NCBI RefSeq assembly: GCF_900199185.1
Contig: NZ_OBMI01000003.1
Span: 248,001 to 312,000, forward strand
Direction of reading: 5' to 3'
DNA: 64,000 nucleotides
From: Sphingomonas guangdongensis
GTDB lineage: Bacteria > Pseudomonadota > Alphaproteobacteria > Sphingomonadales > Sphingomonadaceae
In this document: positions 9,068 to 18,764 of the stretch, in pieces
Position numbering within the stretch: the stretch's first letter is position 1
Layout: the number at the start of each line of letters is the position of its first letter
Notes under the pieces: model-generated
The model's database searches: none
What the model saw: only the letters and a program-made list of their open reading frames with translations
What the model was told of the DNA's origin: nothing
Position numbers and translations under genes: made by a program

Positions 9068-9289
9068 TCAGGCCGACGGCAACTCCGGCTCCAGCAAGCG
9101 GTGCAGGTGCACCAGCACATAGCGCATCTCGGCATCGTCCACCGTGCGCTGCGCGGCGGCGCGCCACGCCTTCTCGGCGGAGGCGTAGTCCGGAAAGATG
9201 CCGACGATATCGATCGCCTTCAGGTCGGAAAAATCGAGCGTCTGCGGGTCGGTCACGCGACCGCCGAAGACGAGGTGGAGCTTGCTCAT
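9068..9289 (-). CDS. DUF4170 domain-containing small protein
   Basis: This 73-residue cytoplasmic protein reads as DUF4170, a small alphaproteobacterial family of unknown function. Its hallmark is an N-terminal LHLVFGGRV followed by a central IVGIFPDYASAEKAWRAAA segment. The ATG at 9289 is preceded by a strong GGAGG six or so bases upstream, which decides the start over longer frames. It is monocistronic or the last gene of the 9351-11011 group, separated from it by 61 bases. No function can be assigned. Confidence 0.8.
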   Translation of the reverse strand: MSKLHLVFGGRVTDPQTLDFSDLKAIDIVGIFPDYASAEKAWRAAAQRTVDDAEMRYVLVHLHRLLEPELPSA

Positions 9290-9350
9290 GAGGGCCTCCG
9301 GGGGATTTCGCAGGTGCAATAACCCGCACATCCCCCGGGTCAAGGCGGCT

Positions 9351-9755
9351 TCAGGCGGCGCTCGGTGCGTCCGCGGCCGCGCCCTTCGCCGTCTTGGCGG
9401 CGTCAAGCGCGCTGGAGAAGACCTTGCGCGCGCTCTCCTTCGCCGCATCGCGGCTCAGCACGCCGGCGCTCAGCTGCTCCTTGCCGGTCTCCTTGGCGGC
9501 AGTGAGGGCGGCGACCGCGCCCTCGGCCAGCCGCTTGCCGACGGGCTTCAGCACGCGCTTCTCGCGTTCGCTGCGCGGGATCACCGCACCCGCGATCAGC
9601 CCGACGGCAAGGCCGCCGACCAGTACGCCGAGCGGGTTCGCCTCCAGCCCTTGCACCGTGCTGCGCGCGCTCTCCAACGCGGCGCCGCCACGCTCCTTCA
9701 GCTTGTCGCGCTTGCCCTGCTTGGGCGTCTTCGACTGATCGCTCTTGTCGGGCAT
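9351..9755 (-). CDS. Hypothetical membrane-associated protein, Ala/Lys-rich
   Basis: This 134-residue protein has a basic N-terminus, an amphipathic helix and a short hydrophobic glycine-rich segment (about residues 41-60, GVLVGGLAVGLIAGAVIP). A long Ala/Lys-rich helix forms the C-terminus. The layout resembles YqjD/ElaB-like and DUF883-like membrane-anchored stress proteins, but I cannot assign it to a family. It lies downstream of two other small helical membrane proteins in the same direction, 47 bases after the previous stop. Confidence 0.65.
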   Translation of the reverse strand: MPDKSDQSKTPKQGKRDKLKERGGAALESARSTVQGLEANPLGVLVGGLAVGLIAGAVIPRSEREKRVLKPVGKRLAEGAVAALTAAKETGKEQLSAGVLSRDAAKESARKVFSSALDAAKTAKGAAADAPSAA

Positions 9756-9802
9756 GTCCGTGGTTCCTTGCAGTTGCGGGCGTGAGGCCCGTCGTTGATC
9801 CT

Positions 9803-10108
9803 CTAACGGTCCGGGCTGGCGGGGGTTTCCGCCGCGGGTTCGCGCCGCCCGAACCAGCGCAGTAGCGGTCGCCGGACCAGCAGCAGCCCGGCCAGTCCCA
9901 GCGCTGCGGCGGCGACGCCGGGCCGTGACTTGACGGCGTCGACGCCATCGGTCGCGATCGCCTCCGCCCTGGTCCGCACGCCCATCACCGCGTCCTCGGC
10001 GATCGTCTTGGGGTTGAGCCGCTGGCGCGCATGCTCGATCGATCGGTCGAGCCGAAGCTTGGCAGCATCGCGGCGGGCGCGGGCGGCGAGCAGGGCGGGG
10101 TCGGTCAC
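9803..10108 (-). CDS. DUF3618-like small membrane protein
   Basis: This 101-residue protein starts with a charged helix containing IEHARQRLNPKTIAEDAV, similar to DUF3618 proteins (a short conserved RLSP-K-AED element). A hydrophobic C-terminal segment follows (about residues 65-80, VAAAALGLAGLLLVRR), so it is probably a tail-anchored inner-membrane protein. Its ATG overlaps the stop of the holin-like gene by 4 bases. In proteobacteria, genes of this kind typically sit beside YqjD- and YqjE-like genes, as here. Function is unknown. Confidence 0.65.
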   Translation of the reverse strand: MTDPALLAARARRDAAKLRLDRSIEHARQRLNPKTIAEDAVMGVRTRAEAIATDGVDAVKSRPGVAAAALGLAGLLLVRRPLLRWFGRREPAAETPASPDR

Positions 10109-10470
10109 GCGCCGCTTCCGAATGCAACGGCGAACCGGTCGGCGGCGAGCTTGCCGAGCACGCCCGCGATCACGAGCGTCGCGACCACCACGATGCCCGT
10201 GGCGGCGAGCGGTCCGACCAAAGTAGCGAGTGACAGGATCAGCCCGACCAGCAGCGCAATCAGCGCGGCCAGTGCGAGCACGGCGGCGACGACCCCGAAG
10301 ATCGCACCCGCCTTGGCCGGGCCAAGCCGTGCGTTCGCCTCGGCCTTGACCACCGCGATCTGCGCGGCGGCATAGGCCTTGGCGTCCTCCGCCACCTGCG
10401 CCACCGTCGCGCCGATCCCATCGGGGTCGTGCGGGTCCGGCGTGTCGGTCAAGACGCGCGTGTCGCTCAA
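10105..10470 (-). CDS. Phage-holin-superfamily membrane protein (YqjE-like)
   Basis: The 121-residue product has an N-terminal amphipathic region and two hydrophobic segments (roughly residues 52-75 and 82-104 of the chosen start), matching the Phage_holin_3_6/YqjE family. These are chromosomal membrane proteins, not phage lysis genes. TTG at 10470 is chosen because CTGAGG lies just upstream and this avoids a long overlap with the previous gene. A longer ATG start at 10557 would overlap it by 83 bases. It is coupled to the DUF3618-like gene by an ATGA overlap. Confidence 0.7.
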   Translation of the reverse strand: MSDTRVLTDTPDPHDPDGIGATVAQVAEDAKAYAAAQIAVVKAEANARLGPAKAGAIFGVVAAVLALAALIALLVGLILSLATLVGPLAATGIVVVATLVIAGVLGKLAADRFAVAFGSGA

Positions 10471-10474
10471 CGCC

Positions 10475-11011
10475 TCAGGCCTCGCGGTTGGCGTCGACAC
10501 CCGAGCGAAGCAGCCGCGCGACCACGAAGCCGAGAGCGGCGGCGGTGCCGACGGCAATTCCCGGCGACTTGCGGATCAGCTCGCGCGCACCGTCGAGCAG
10601 CTCCTCGACGTCCTTGTTATTGAGCGAGTCGGCAAGGCCGGTGACCTGGCTGGAGGCGGCGCGAGCATAGTCGCCGAACTGCGCGCCGACCTTCTCGTCG
10701 ATAGTGCCGGCGGCATCCTCGATCGCCTTGGCGAGCTCGCCCAGCGCACCGGTCGCGCGCGACTTGCCGTCGTCGGCAAAGGCGCGGAGGCGGTCGGTCG
10801 CCTGGCCGCCGAGCTTGCTCGCCTCATCCTTGACCAGCTGGCGGGTCGTTGCGGGCTTGGCCGCGTCCGCGCTCTCGGTCGTGCCTGCGCCGGTCGCGCC
10901 GGCGTCCGCCACCAGCGCATCGCCCGGCTCGAACGTTGCGGCAACGCCCGCGTCCGGCGTGAAATCGACGTCGGCCGGCGTGGTGCCGCCGCTGTTGGGA
11001 TCAGTCGCCAT
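10475..11011 (-). CDS. YqjD/ElaB-like membrane-anchored protein
   Basis: This is a 178-residue protein with an acidic, low-complexity N-terminus (residues 1-60), then a long helical stretch. A C-terminal glycine-containing hydrophobic helix (SPGIAVGTAAALGFVVARLL) is followed by a short charged tail. This is the layout of YqjD/ElaB proteins, which are C-terminally anchored in the inner membrane; some associate with ribosomes in stationary phase. The ATG at 11011 has AGGAAAGGG upstream. It is the first gene of the 11011 to 9351 group and is divergent from eno. Confidence 0.65.
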   Translation of the reverse strand: MATDPNSGGTTPADVDFTPDAGVAATFEPGDALVADAGATGAGTTESADAAKPATTRQLVKDEASKLGGQATDRLRAFADDGKSRATGALGELAKAIEDAAGTIDEKVGAQFGDYARAASSQVTGLADSLNNKDVEELLDGARELIRKSPGIAVGTAAALGFVVARLLRSGVDANREA

Positions 11012-11133
11012 GGTCAAAGCCCTTTCCTTGCGTCTGCCGCGGACAACAAGGCGTGACCGCGCCGGTTCCATCGCCGTTGCCCCTATTCGCCCGAGCGGGT
11101 AGGGGCGCGGGCGAGCTGCTTCACCAAGGTTAG

Positions 11134-12435
<1,302 letters not shown>

Positions 12436-12467
12436 ACTTGCACGCGGATTGATTCAGAATCTCGCTC

Positions 12468-12800
12468 ATGCCCGCCGCCGCCGTCCGCGTCCGCCCGCGC
12501 CACAGGGCGCGTACCCTGCTCCGCAAGGCGGGATTGCCGGCGGCGGCGCTGATCCTGATGGGGTTCTTCGGCTACTACGCGGTGCTGGGGCCGAACGGCG
12601 TCCTGTCCTACCGTGACTACACCCGCCAGCTGGAGAAGCGGCAGGCGGAATATGCTGCGCTCGACAAGAAGCGCGCGGAGCTAAAGAACCGGGTCGCGCT
12701 GCTCGATCCGAACGACACCGATCCCGACATCGTGGATGAGCTCGCCCGCAAGAAGCTTAATGTCGCGCATCCGGACGAGGTGATCGTTCCGCTGCGGTAA
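12468..12800 (+). CDS. ftsB: Septum formation initiator, FtsB/DivIC family
   Basis: This 110-residue bitopic protein has a basic cytoplasmic N-terminus and one membrane segment (about residues 23-42). A periplasmic coiled coil containing LEKRQAEYAALDKKRAELKN follows. FtsB links FtsQ and FtsL in the divisome. The DPNDTDPDIVDELARKKL segment after the coil is typical of alphaproteobacterial FtsB-like proteins. Its place between eno and pdhA is the usual order in many alphaproteobacteria. The family is clear; the symbol rests partly on gene order. Confidence 0.85.
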   Translation: MPAAAVRVRPRHRARTLLRKAGLPAAALILMGFFGYYAVLGPNGVLSYRDYTRQLEKRQAEYAALDKKRAELKNRVALLDPNDTDPDIVDELARKKLNVAHPDEVIVPLR

Positions 12801-12917
12801 GCGGTTGTTGCGTGACCGTTGCTGAGGGGCGTCACACCGTCCCTGACCGTTGCAGGACCCGCCGAAACGCGCCTATAGGCGCGGCACTTCCCTCACGGAA
12901 ACGAGGTCCCCCGCACC

Positions 12918-13967
12918 GTGGCCAAAGCCCCTGCACGTATTCCCGCGGCCGAGCCGCCGATCCCCAATCGCGAGCGGCCGTCCGAGCCGAAGCCGTTCGA
13001 GGCGACCAAGGAGCAGCTGCTCCAGTTCTACAAGGACATGCTGCTGATCCGCCGTTTCGAGGAGAAGGCCGGGCAGCTCTACGGCCTGGGGCTGATCGGC
13101 GGTTTCTGCCACCTCTACATCGGGCAGGAGGCGGTCGCAGTCGGGCTCCAGTCGGCGCTCGACGGCGACAAGGACTCGGTGATCACCGGCTACCGCGACC
13201 ACGGCCACATGCTCGCCTACGGCATCGATCCCAAGGTCATAATGGCCGAGCTCACCGGGCGTGCCGCCGGCATCTCGCGCGGCAAGGGCGGGTCGATGCA
13301 TATGTTCTCGACCGAACATAAGTTCTATGGCGGCCACGGCATCGTCGGCGCGCAGGTTTCGCTCGGTGCCGGCCTTGCCTTCAAGCACAAGTACGCCGGC
13401 GACGGCGGTGTGACGCTCGCCTATTTCGGCGACGGCGCGGCCAACCAGGGCCAGGTGTACGAGGCCTTCAACATGGCCGAGCTGTGGAAGCTGCCGATCA
13501 TCTTCGTGATCGAGAACAACCAGTACGCGATGGGCACCAGCGTCAACCGCGCGTCGAGCGAGGACCAGCTCTACCGCCGCGGCGAGAGCTTCCGCATTCC
13601 GGGCATCCAGGTCGACGGCATGGACGTGCTCGCCAGCCGCGGTGCGGCCGAGACGGCGCTCGAGTGGGTCCGCGCGGGCAAGGGGCCGATCATCCTGGAG
13701 ATGAAGACCTATCGCTATCGCGGCCACTCCATGTCCGATCCGGCCAAGTACCGCAGCCGCGACGAGGTGCAGGCGGTCCGCGACAAGTCCGACCCGATCG
13801 AGCACGTCAAGAAGCTGCTCGAGGCGCAGGGCGTGACTGAAGCGGATCTGAAGCCGATCGAGCAGGACATCCGCCGCGTCGTCAACGAGGCTGCGGACTT
13901 CGCCGAGAACGCGCCCGAGCCCAACCCGCAAGAGCTGTATACCGACGTGCTGGTGGAGTCGTACTGA
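12918..13967 (+). CDS. pdhA: Pyruvate dehydrogenase E1 component, alpha subunit
   Basis: This is the thiamine diphosphate-binding subunit of the E1 heterotetramer, which decarboxylates pyruvate and passes the acetyl group to lipoyl E2. The 349-residue sequence shows [27 protein letters not shown], and the ThDP motif [15 protein letters not shown] with the closing NN of [10 protein letters not shown]. The phosphorylation-loop region [16 protein letters not shown] is also present. The start is GTG at 12918. The stop overlaps the pdhB start by one base (TGATG), so the two subunits are translationally coupled. Confidence 0.97.
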   Translation: MAKAPARIPAAEPPIPNRERPSEPKPFEATKEQLLQFYKDMLLIRRFEEKAGQLYGLGLIGGFCHLYIGQEAVAVGLQSALDGDKDSVITGYRDHGHMLAYGIDPKVIMAELTGRAAGISRGKGGSMHMFSTEHKFYGGHGIVGAQVSLGAGLAFKHKYAGDGGVTLAYFGDGAANQGQVYEAFNMAELWKLPIIFVIENNQYAMGTSVNRASSEDQLYRRGESFRIPGIQVDGMDVLASRGAAETALEWVRAGKGPIILEMKTYRYRGHSMSDPAKYRSRDEVQAVRDKSDPIEHVKKLLEAQGVTEADLKPIEQDIRRVVNEAADFAENAPEPNPQELYTDVLVESY

Positions 13968-15406
13968 TGCCGATCGAGATCAAGATGCCGGCGCTGTCGC
14001 CCACAATGGAGGAGGGCACGCTCGCCAAGTGGCTCGTGAAGGAAGGCGACACGGTCAAGTCCGGCGACATCATGGCCGAGATCGAGACGGATAAGGCCAC
14101 CATGGAGTTCGAGGCGGTGGACGAGGGTACCGTTGCCCAGATCCTGGTCGCGGAGGGCACCGACAACGTGAAGGTCGGCACCGTCATCATGCAGCTGGCG
14201 GGCGAGGGCGAGGATGCCTCCGCCGCGCCGGCGAGCGCTCCGGCCGCGGCCGACAAGGAGGACACGCCGGCCCCGAACGCGCAGGCCGACGCGACGAAGG
14301 ACGACACCGTCGAGGACTCCGCGCACCCGGCGCAGGAGAAGGTCGAAACCGGCGCCCGCCAGCTGTTCGAGGCCGCGAGCCACGAGGCGGAAGTCGAGAA
14401 TCCGGAGGTGCCCGAGGGTACCGAGATGGTGAAGCTGACCGTCCGCGAAGCACTGCGCGACGCGATGGCCGAGGAGATGCGCGCGGACGAGCGCGTGTTC
14501 GTGATGGGCGAGGAAGTCGCGCAGTACCAGGGCGCGTACAAGGTGACGCAGGGTCTGCTCGACGAGTTCGGCGAGAAGCGCGTCATCGACACGCCGATCA
14601 CGGAGTACGGCTTCGCCGGCATCGGCACGGGTGCGGCGATGTCGGGCCTGCGCCCGATCGTCGAGTTCATGACCTTCAACTTCGCCATGCAGGCGATCGA
14701 CCACATCATCAATTCGGCCGCCAAGACCAACTACATGTCGGGCGGCCAGATGCGCTGCCCGATCGTGTTCCGCGGCCCCAACGGTGCCGCCAGCCGCGTC
14801 GGCGCGCAGCACTCGCAGAACTACGGTCCGTGGTACGCGAGCGTGCCCGGCCTGATCGTGATCGCGCCCTATGACGCGCAGGACGCCAAGGGGCTGCTCA
14901 AGGCCGCGATCCGCAGCGAGGATCCGGTCGTGTTCCTCGAGAACGAGCTGATGTACGGCCGCTCGTTCGAGGTGCCGAAGCTCGACGACTTCGTCCTGCC
15001 GATCGGCAAGGCTCGGATCATGCGTCCGGGCAAGGACGTGACGATCGTCAGCTACTCGATCGGCGTCGGCGTGAGCCTGGAGGCGGCCGACAAGCTGGCG
15101 GCCGAGGGCATCGACGCCGAGGTGATCGACCTGCGCACGCTGCGTCCGCTCGACCGCAAGACCGTGCTCAAGTCACTCAGCAAGACCAACCGCATCGTGG
15201 TGGTGGAGGAGGGCTGGCCGACCTGCTCGATCGCGAGCGAAGTTGCCGCCTTCGTCATGGAGGAGGGGTTCGACGACCTCGACGCGCCGGTGCTCCGCGT
15301 GACCAATGAGGACGTGCCGCTCCCCTACGCCGCCAACCTCGAGAAGCTGGCGCTCGTGACCGCCGACAAGGTGGTCGCTGCGGTCAAGCAGGTCACGTAC
15401 CGCTAG
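13967..15406 (+). CDS. pdhB: Pyruvate dehydrogenase E1 component, beta subunit with N-terminal lipoyl domain
   Basis: The 479-residue protein starts with a lipoyl domain (residues ~1-80). Its lipoylated lysine is in the [11 protein letters not shown] hairpin. An Ala/Asp/Glu-rich linker (~81-145) precedes the transketolase-like E1 beta domain, with [33 protein letters not shown] and C-terminal [12 protein letters not shown] lipoyl domain on E1 beta is an alphaproteobacterial trait. The E2 gene (pdhC) does not follow; a strong hairpin and convergent tad genes do, so E2 must be encoded elsewhere. Confidence 0.97.
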   Translation: MPIEIKMPALSPTMEEGTLAKWLVKEGDTVKSGDIMAEIETDKATMEFEAVDEGTVAQILVAEGTDNVKVGTVIMQLAGEGEDASAAPASAPAAADKEDTPAPNAQADATKDDTVEDSAHPAQEKVETGARQLFEAASHEAEVENPEVPEGTEMVKLTVREALRDAMAEEMRADERVFVMGEEVAQYQGAYKVTQGLLDEFGEKRVIDTPITEYGFAGIGTGAAMSGLRPIVEFMTFNFAMQAIDHIINSAAKTNYMSGGQMRCPIVFRGPNGAASRVGAQHSQNYGPWYASVPGLIVIAPYDAQDAKGLLKAAIRSEDPVVFLENELMYGRSFEVPKLDDFVLPIGKARIMRPGKDVTIVSYSIGVGVSLEAADKLAAEGIDAEVIDLRTLRPLDRKTVLKSLSKTNRIVVVEEGWPTCSIASEVAAFVMEEGFDDLDAPVLRVTNEDVPLPYAANLEKLALVTADKVVAAVKQVTYR

Positions 15407-15426
15407 GTTTGGGCCGACCATCCTGC

Positions 15427-15454
15427 CGCCACCCCAGCCGGCGCTGGGGTGGCG
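15427..15454. terminator. Perfect 12-bp hairpin between pdhB and tadE
   Basis: CGCCACCCCAGC and its exact inverse complement flank a CGGC tetraloop. It sits between convergent genes, 20 bases after the pdhB stop and 26 before the TadE stop on the other strand. No clear T-run follows on either side, so a bidirectional terminator is an inference from position and stem strength. Confidence 0.6.
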
Positions 15455-15480
15455 TAGCTTCTGCTAGGTGCCGGACCTGC

Positions 15481-16137
15481 TCAGCAGGTCGACCTGGTCG
15501 CGTTCTCGACGTTGTAGATTTGGGTCATGTCGCGGCGGTCGCGGATCATCATGGAGGCGACCTCCGTCATCGTCTGCGACGGCGACAGCGACGTCTTGAT
15601 GATCGGCTGGTACTCGTAGAAGACCTCAACGAACATGGTGCCGCCGTCCTCGGGCGCGGTCACTTTCATGCCGGCGGGGCCGACGCCGTCCATGTTGGTG
15701 CCGCTTGGCTGCCCGGCGACGCCGAACCCCGACACGTGGGTGGTCTTGTCGCCACGGCAGCGCTGCCAACCGATCTTGTAGCGGTTGGTGAGGTTGGGCC
15801 GCGCCATCGGCTCGACGCTGGAGATGATGACTCGGCCGTTCTTGAAGAGGTCGAGGTCGCCCGATTGCCAGCCGGCGCCGGTGAGCACGTCGTTGATGTC
15901 GGTCTCGCTGATCGTCTTCGCCTGCAGCATCGTGCCGGCGCCCATTCGCGCCGCATTGTCCGACAGGTGAAGCGCGATCTGGCTGATCCGCTGACGGGTG
16001 ATGATGTAGTTCATCAGCTCCGTGCCCATCAGGCACATGGTCAGGAAGATCGGCAGGTAGAAGGCGAACTCGAGCAGCGCGAGGCCGCGGCGATCGTCGC
16101 GAAGCCGGCCGAGCGTCGTACGGAGGCGGGCGATCAT
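15481..16137 (-). CDS. TadE-family pilus assembly protein
   Basis: This 218-residue pseudopilin-like protein has a basic N-terminus, then the TadE motif LALLEFAFYLPIFLTMCLMG forming the single membrane helix (about residues 19-40). A periplasmic domain with two cysteines follows (one in QRCRGD, one as the last residue). TadE/TadG minor pilins are processed by a prepilin peptidase and join Flp-type pilus assembly. It is the last of three coupled genes and overlaps the middle gene by 4 bases (ATGA). Confidence 0.85.
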   Translation of the reverse strand: MIARLRTTLGRLRDDRRGLALLEFAFYLPIFLTMCLMGTELMNYIITRQRISQIALHLSDNAARMGAGTMLQAKTISETDINDVLTGAGWQSGDLDLFKNGRVIISSVEPMARPNLTNRYKIGWQRCRGDKTTHVSGFGVAGQPSGTNMDGVGPAGMKVTAPEDGGTMFVEVFYEYQPIIKTSLSPSQTMTEVASMMIRDRRDMTQIYNVENATRSTC

Positions 16138-16748
16138 GCGCAGTTCCTCACCACCGGCTCGGCATAGCTGCCCTGGACGTCATAGGGCTGGTTGCGCAGC
16201 AGGGTGGTCGCCTCCAGCTTGATCGACTTGCTGCCGCCGATGAAGTTGTAGATCGGCACCAGCCGCGGGTAGGTCATCTCCACCTTGTAGACGACCGCGT
16301 CGCGCGCACCGCCCTGGCCGGCGTTGCCGCCGTCGCGATCCCACACGCTGTTCAGGTTGTTGTCCTGGTACGGCTCGCCCGCGTCGCACCGGCCGTTGCC
16401 GTTGGTATCAGTCCACGGCTCGGGCTTGGCGGCGGCCGCTTCGGTAAAGGAGCGGAAGAAGCGGCGATCGATCTTGATCACCGCGTTGTTGCGCAGCGCA
16501 TAGACCTGCTTGCGCACCTTATCGTCCAGCGCCGCGTTGGCCTCGATCACGTCCTGTGACTCGAGCGCGGAATCGCGCCCGACCTTCTGCACCACGCCCT
16601 GCAGCGCGGCGCGCGTGTAGAGCGTGTGCGCGAAGTCGAAGCCACCCAGCAGCAGCAGGCACATCACCGGCGCGACGATCGCGAACTCGACCACGGTCGC
16701 GCCGCGTTCGTCGCCGCGCAGGCGGCGGAGGAGCAGGGGCACGCGCAT
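16134..16748 (-). CDS. TadE/TadG-family pilus assembly protein
   Basis: The 204-residue product has the conserved entry motif RGATVVEFAIVAPVMCLLLL (around residue 15-34) of the TadE/TadG family. A periplasmic domain follows, with DTNGNGRCDAGEPYQDNN, an Asp/Asn-rich loop that looks able to bind calcium. ATG at 16748 is chosen because it shares its A with the TadG stop (TAATG). The next gene starts within its stop (ATGA). It is the middle member of the three-gene tad operon. Confidence 0.85.
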   Translation of the reverse strand: MRVPLLLRRLRGDERGATVVEFAIVAPVMCLLLLGGFDFAHTLYTRAALQGVVQKVGRDSALESQDVIEANAALDDKVRKQVYALRNNAVIKIDRRFFRSFTEAAAAKPEPWTDTNGNGRCDAGEPYQDNNLNSVWDRDGGNAGQGGARDAVVYKVEMTYPRLVPIYNFIGGSKSIKLEATTLLRNQPYDVQGSYAEPVVRNCA

Positions 16749-18691
16749 TAGTTGGTCAGCCTCAGCATGGAGATCTGGTCGGCGATGTTCTTGAACGTCT
16801 GCTGGAGCGCAGCCGAGCTCGTCGCCTTGAAGTAGCGGCCGGGCGTCGCGCAGTCGGACAGCCGCTTCTCGGTGGTGGCAGCGAGATTGCCGAAGGCGAT
16901 CACCCACAGCGTGATGTTCTTGTTCTTGATCGCGGTGCACAGCCCCTCCGTCCGCTTGTTGACCTGCTGGGTCAGCGTCGGCGTGTTGGTGGTGCAGCCG
17001 TCGGTCGGCACGGTGTTCTGGTTGGTGCGCCGGCGGTCGAACCATTCGACGCCGTAGGAGGTGTAGTTGTAGTTCTCCGTGCAGGCGTCGCCGTCCGTCA
17101 TGAAGATCAGGTGCCGCTCGATCTCCGCACCCTTCGGCGTGAACTCGTTCTCGTCACGGAACAGGCCGGTCGGCGAAAGCAGGCGCGCGCCCCAGATCAG
17201 GCCGATGTCGTGATAGGTGTTGCCCGACGGGTTGAGCTGATCGACGTAGCTGGTGAAGGCGCTGGCGACCGGCCACTCCTGCATCTTCCGCGCCTCGACC
17301 GGGCACGAATAGACGGAGGTGTTGTTGTAGTTGGTGGAGGTGATCTGCTCCGCCATCGTCCAGTTGCCGATGTTGCCGCCGCCGCCACTGGTCTGCGCGC
17401 GGGTGAAGATCAGGTCGGGCAGCACCATGCCCCACTGCGTGCTGCGGTCGCCCGGCACGGGGATGCTGTCGATGTCCAGGTCCTTGGCGCCGCTCGGGAT
17501 CGGATCGTAGTTCGTGTCGCGCGTGGTCTCGCGCTCCTCGACGCAGCCGTCCCACCGGATGGTCTTGTCGGTGAAGTTGTTGTTGACCTTCCACTTGAAG
17601 TCGCGATTCCACGTCGAACCGCTCTTCAGCAGCGAAACGGTGACCGGCAGCTTGGCATACTTCCACTGCTGATAGGTCTTTTCCAGCTTCTCGTAGTAGC
17701 GAGTAGTGATCCGATTGCCGGAGCAGGTGCCGCCGTTGGCGCTGTTCCAGCTGGTGACGTTCACCTCGGTCTTCTCATAGTAACGGTTCTCAGCATCGAC
17801 ACTGGTGTAGCCGGTCTGCGAATTATAGCCGTACGCCGCCGCCGTTTGATTGTTGCACATGTTCTGCGGCACGCCGGTCTGGCTGATCGGCTGGCGCGAG
17901 CGCTCTTCCTGACGATCGGGCTTCCACTCGCCCGGCACGTCCACAGGCGCCCGGGTCTGGTAATCCCAGCTGTCGGCAAACCACTCGGGCTTGAGCAGGT
18001 AGCCGACGTTGACGTTGGTGGCGTAGGGCACGAAGCCGAAGCGGATCTGCACCTGTCCGCCGGTGCCGCCGCCGGGCGTACCGGTGGTGCAGTTGGCGTT
18101 GGTGTCGAGCCGCGCGACGATCTCGTAGAAGCACTTGACCGCGGTCTTCAGCGCCGACATCTTGTTGACGGTGTCGCCCGGCTGCGCGTCGGCCATCGAC
18201 CCGGTGGTGTCGAGCACGAACATGACGTCGGTGTTGGGCAGCCGCATCTCGGCATCGCACTCGACGGCGATATTGTCGGTCTTCAGCCCGAACACACGCA
18301 TCAGCGTCATCGGGATCTCGGCGGAGACCTTGCCGCTGACCTTGCCCGCGTTCTCGGTGAACTCACGCTTCAGGTCGTGCGAGGCGAACGAGCCTTCATC
18401 GAAGTTCGCATCGAAGAACAGGTTGGCCTGGGTGCGCGGATAATAATTGCTGTAAGACCAGGTGCCGCCGCCCATCGCGCGCCGCCCGGCGAGCGCGCCG
18501 GCGTCGCAGGCATGTTGCAGCCGCGTCTTCAGGATGTACATGCGGCTGATGTCCAGCCCGCCGCCGACCATTCCGATCAGCGGGATCAGCGCCGCCGTCA
18601 TGACGATCATGGTGTTGGCGCGGACGTCATGCAGCAGGCGGGACAGAAAGCCCCGCGGCTGCTCGCTGCTCGGAGTGGTCGCCTTGCTCAC
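16748..18691 (-). CDS. TadG-like pilus assembly protein with von Willebrand A domain
   Basis: The 647-residue protein has an N-terminal TadE-like/Flp membrane helix (NTMIVMTAALIPLIGMVGGG, about residues 26-45). A large vWA domain follows with a MIDAS-type DTTGSMAD at the start of a strand (FVLDTTGSMAD). Further acidic residues and the C-terminal FMTDGDACTENYN complete the metal site. Many cysteines lie in the insert. The start is GTG at 18691. It heads a three-gene operon with two TadE-like proteins. No flp, cpaB-F or tadZ genes are in the window, so this is a detached tad module. Confidence 0.85.
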   Translation of the reverse strand: MSKATTPSSEQPRGFLSRLLHDVRANTMIVMTAALIPLIGMVGGGLDISRMYILKTRLQHACDAGALAGRRAMGGGTWSYSNYYPRTQANLFFDANFDEGSFASHDLKREFTENAGKVSGKVSAEIPMTLMRVFGLKTDNIAVECDAEMRLPNTDVMFVLDTTGSMADAQPGDTVNKMSALKTAVKCFYEIVARLDTNANCTTGTPGGGTGGQVQIRFGFVPYATNVNVGYLLKPEWFADSWDYQTRAPVDVPGEWKPDRQEERSRQPISQTGVPQNMCNNQTAAAYGYNSQTGYTSVDAENRYYEKTEVNVTSWNSANGGTCSGNRITTRYYEKLEKTYQQWKYAKLPVTVSLLKSGSTWNRDFKWKVNNNFTDKTIRWDGCVEERETTRDTNYDPIPSGAKDLDIDSIPVPGDRSTQWGMVLPDLIFTRAQTSGGGGNIGNWTMAEQITSTNYNNTSVYSCPVEARKMQEWPVASAFTSYVDQLNPSGNTYHDIGLIWGARLLSPTGLFRDENEFTPKGAEIERHLIFMTDGDACTENYNYTSYGVEWFDRRRTNQNTVPTDGCTTNTPTLTQQVNKRTEGLCTAIKNKNITLWVIAFGNLAATTEKRLSDCATPGRYFKATSSAALQQTFKNIADQISMLRLTN

Positions 18692-18764
18692 CGGTTCTCG
18701 CTCGATTCCTGCCCCATCAATGCGTGCCCATGCGCGCGCTGGTGCTAAGGCGACTTAAAGGCCG

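Noticed and set aside
10105..10470. Prophage signal from the holin-like gene
   Set aside because: It is the chromosomal YqjE-like type among other stress-type membrane genes; no phage structural, lysis or integrase genes are near.
16556..18748. A 730-codon open frame opposite tadG
   Set aside because: Antisense shadow of a well-supported vWA/TadG gene, rich in Arg/Gly/Val with no domain.
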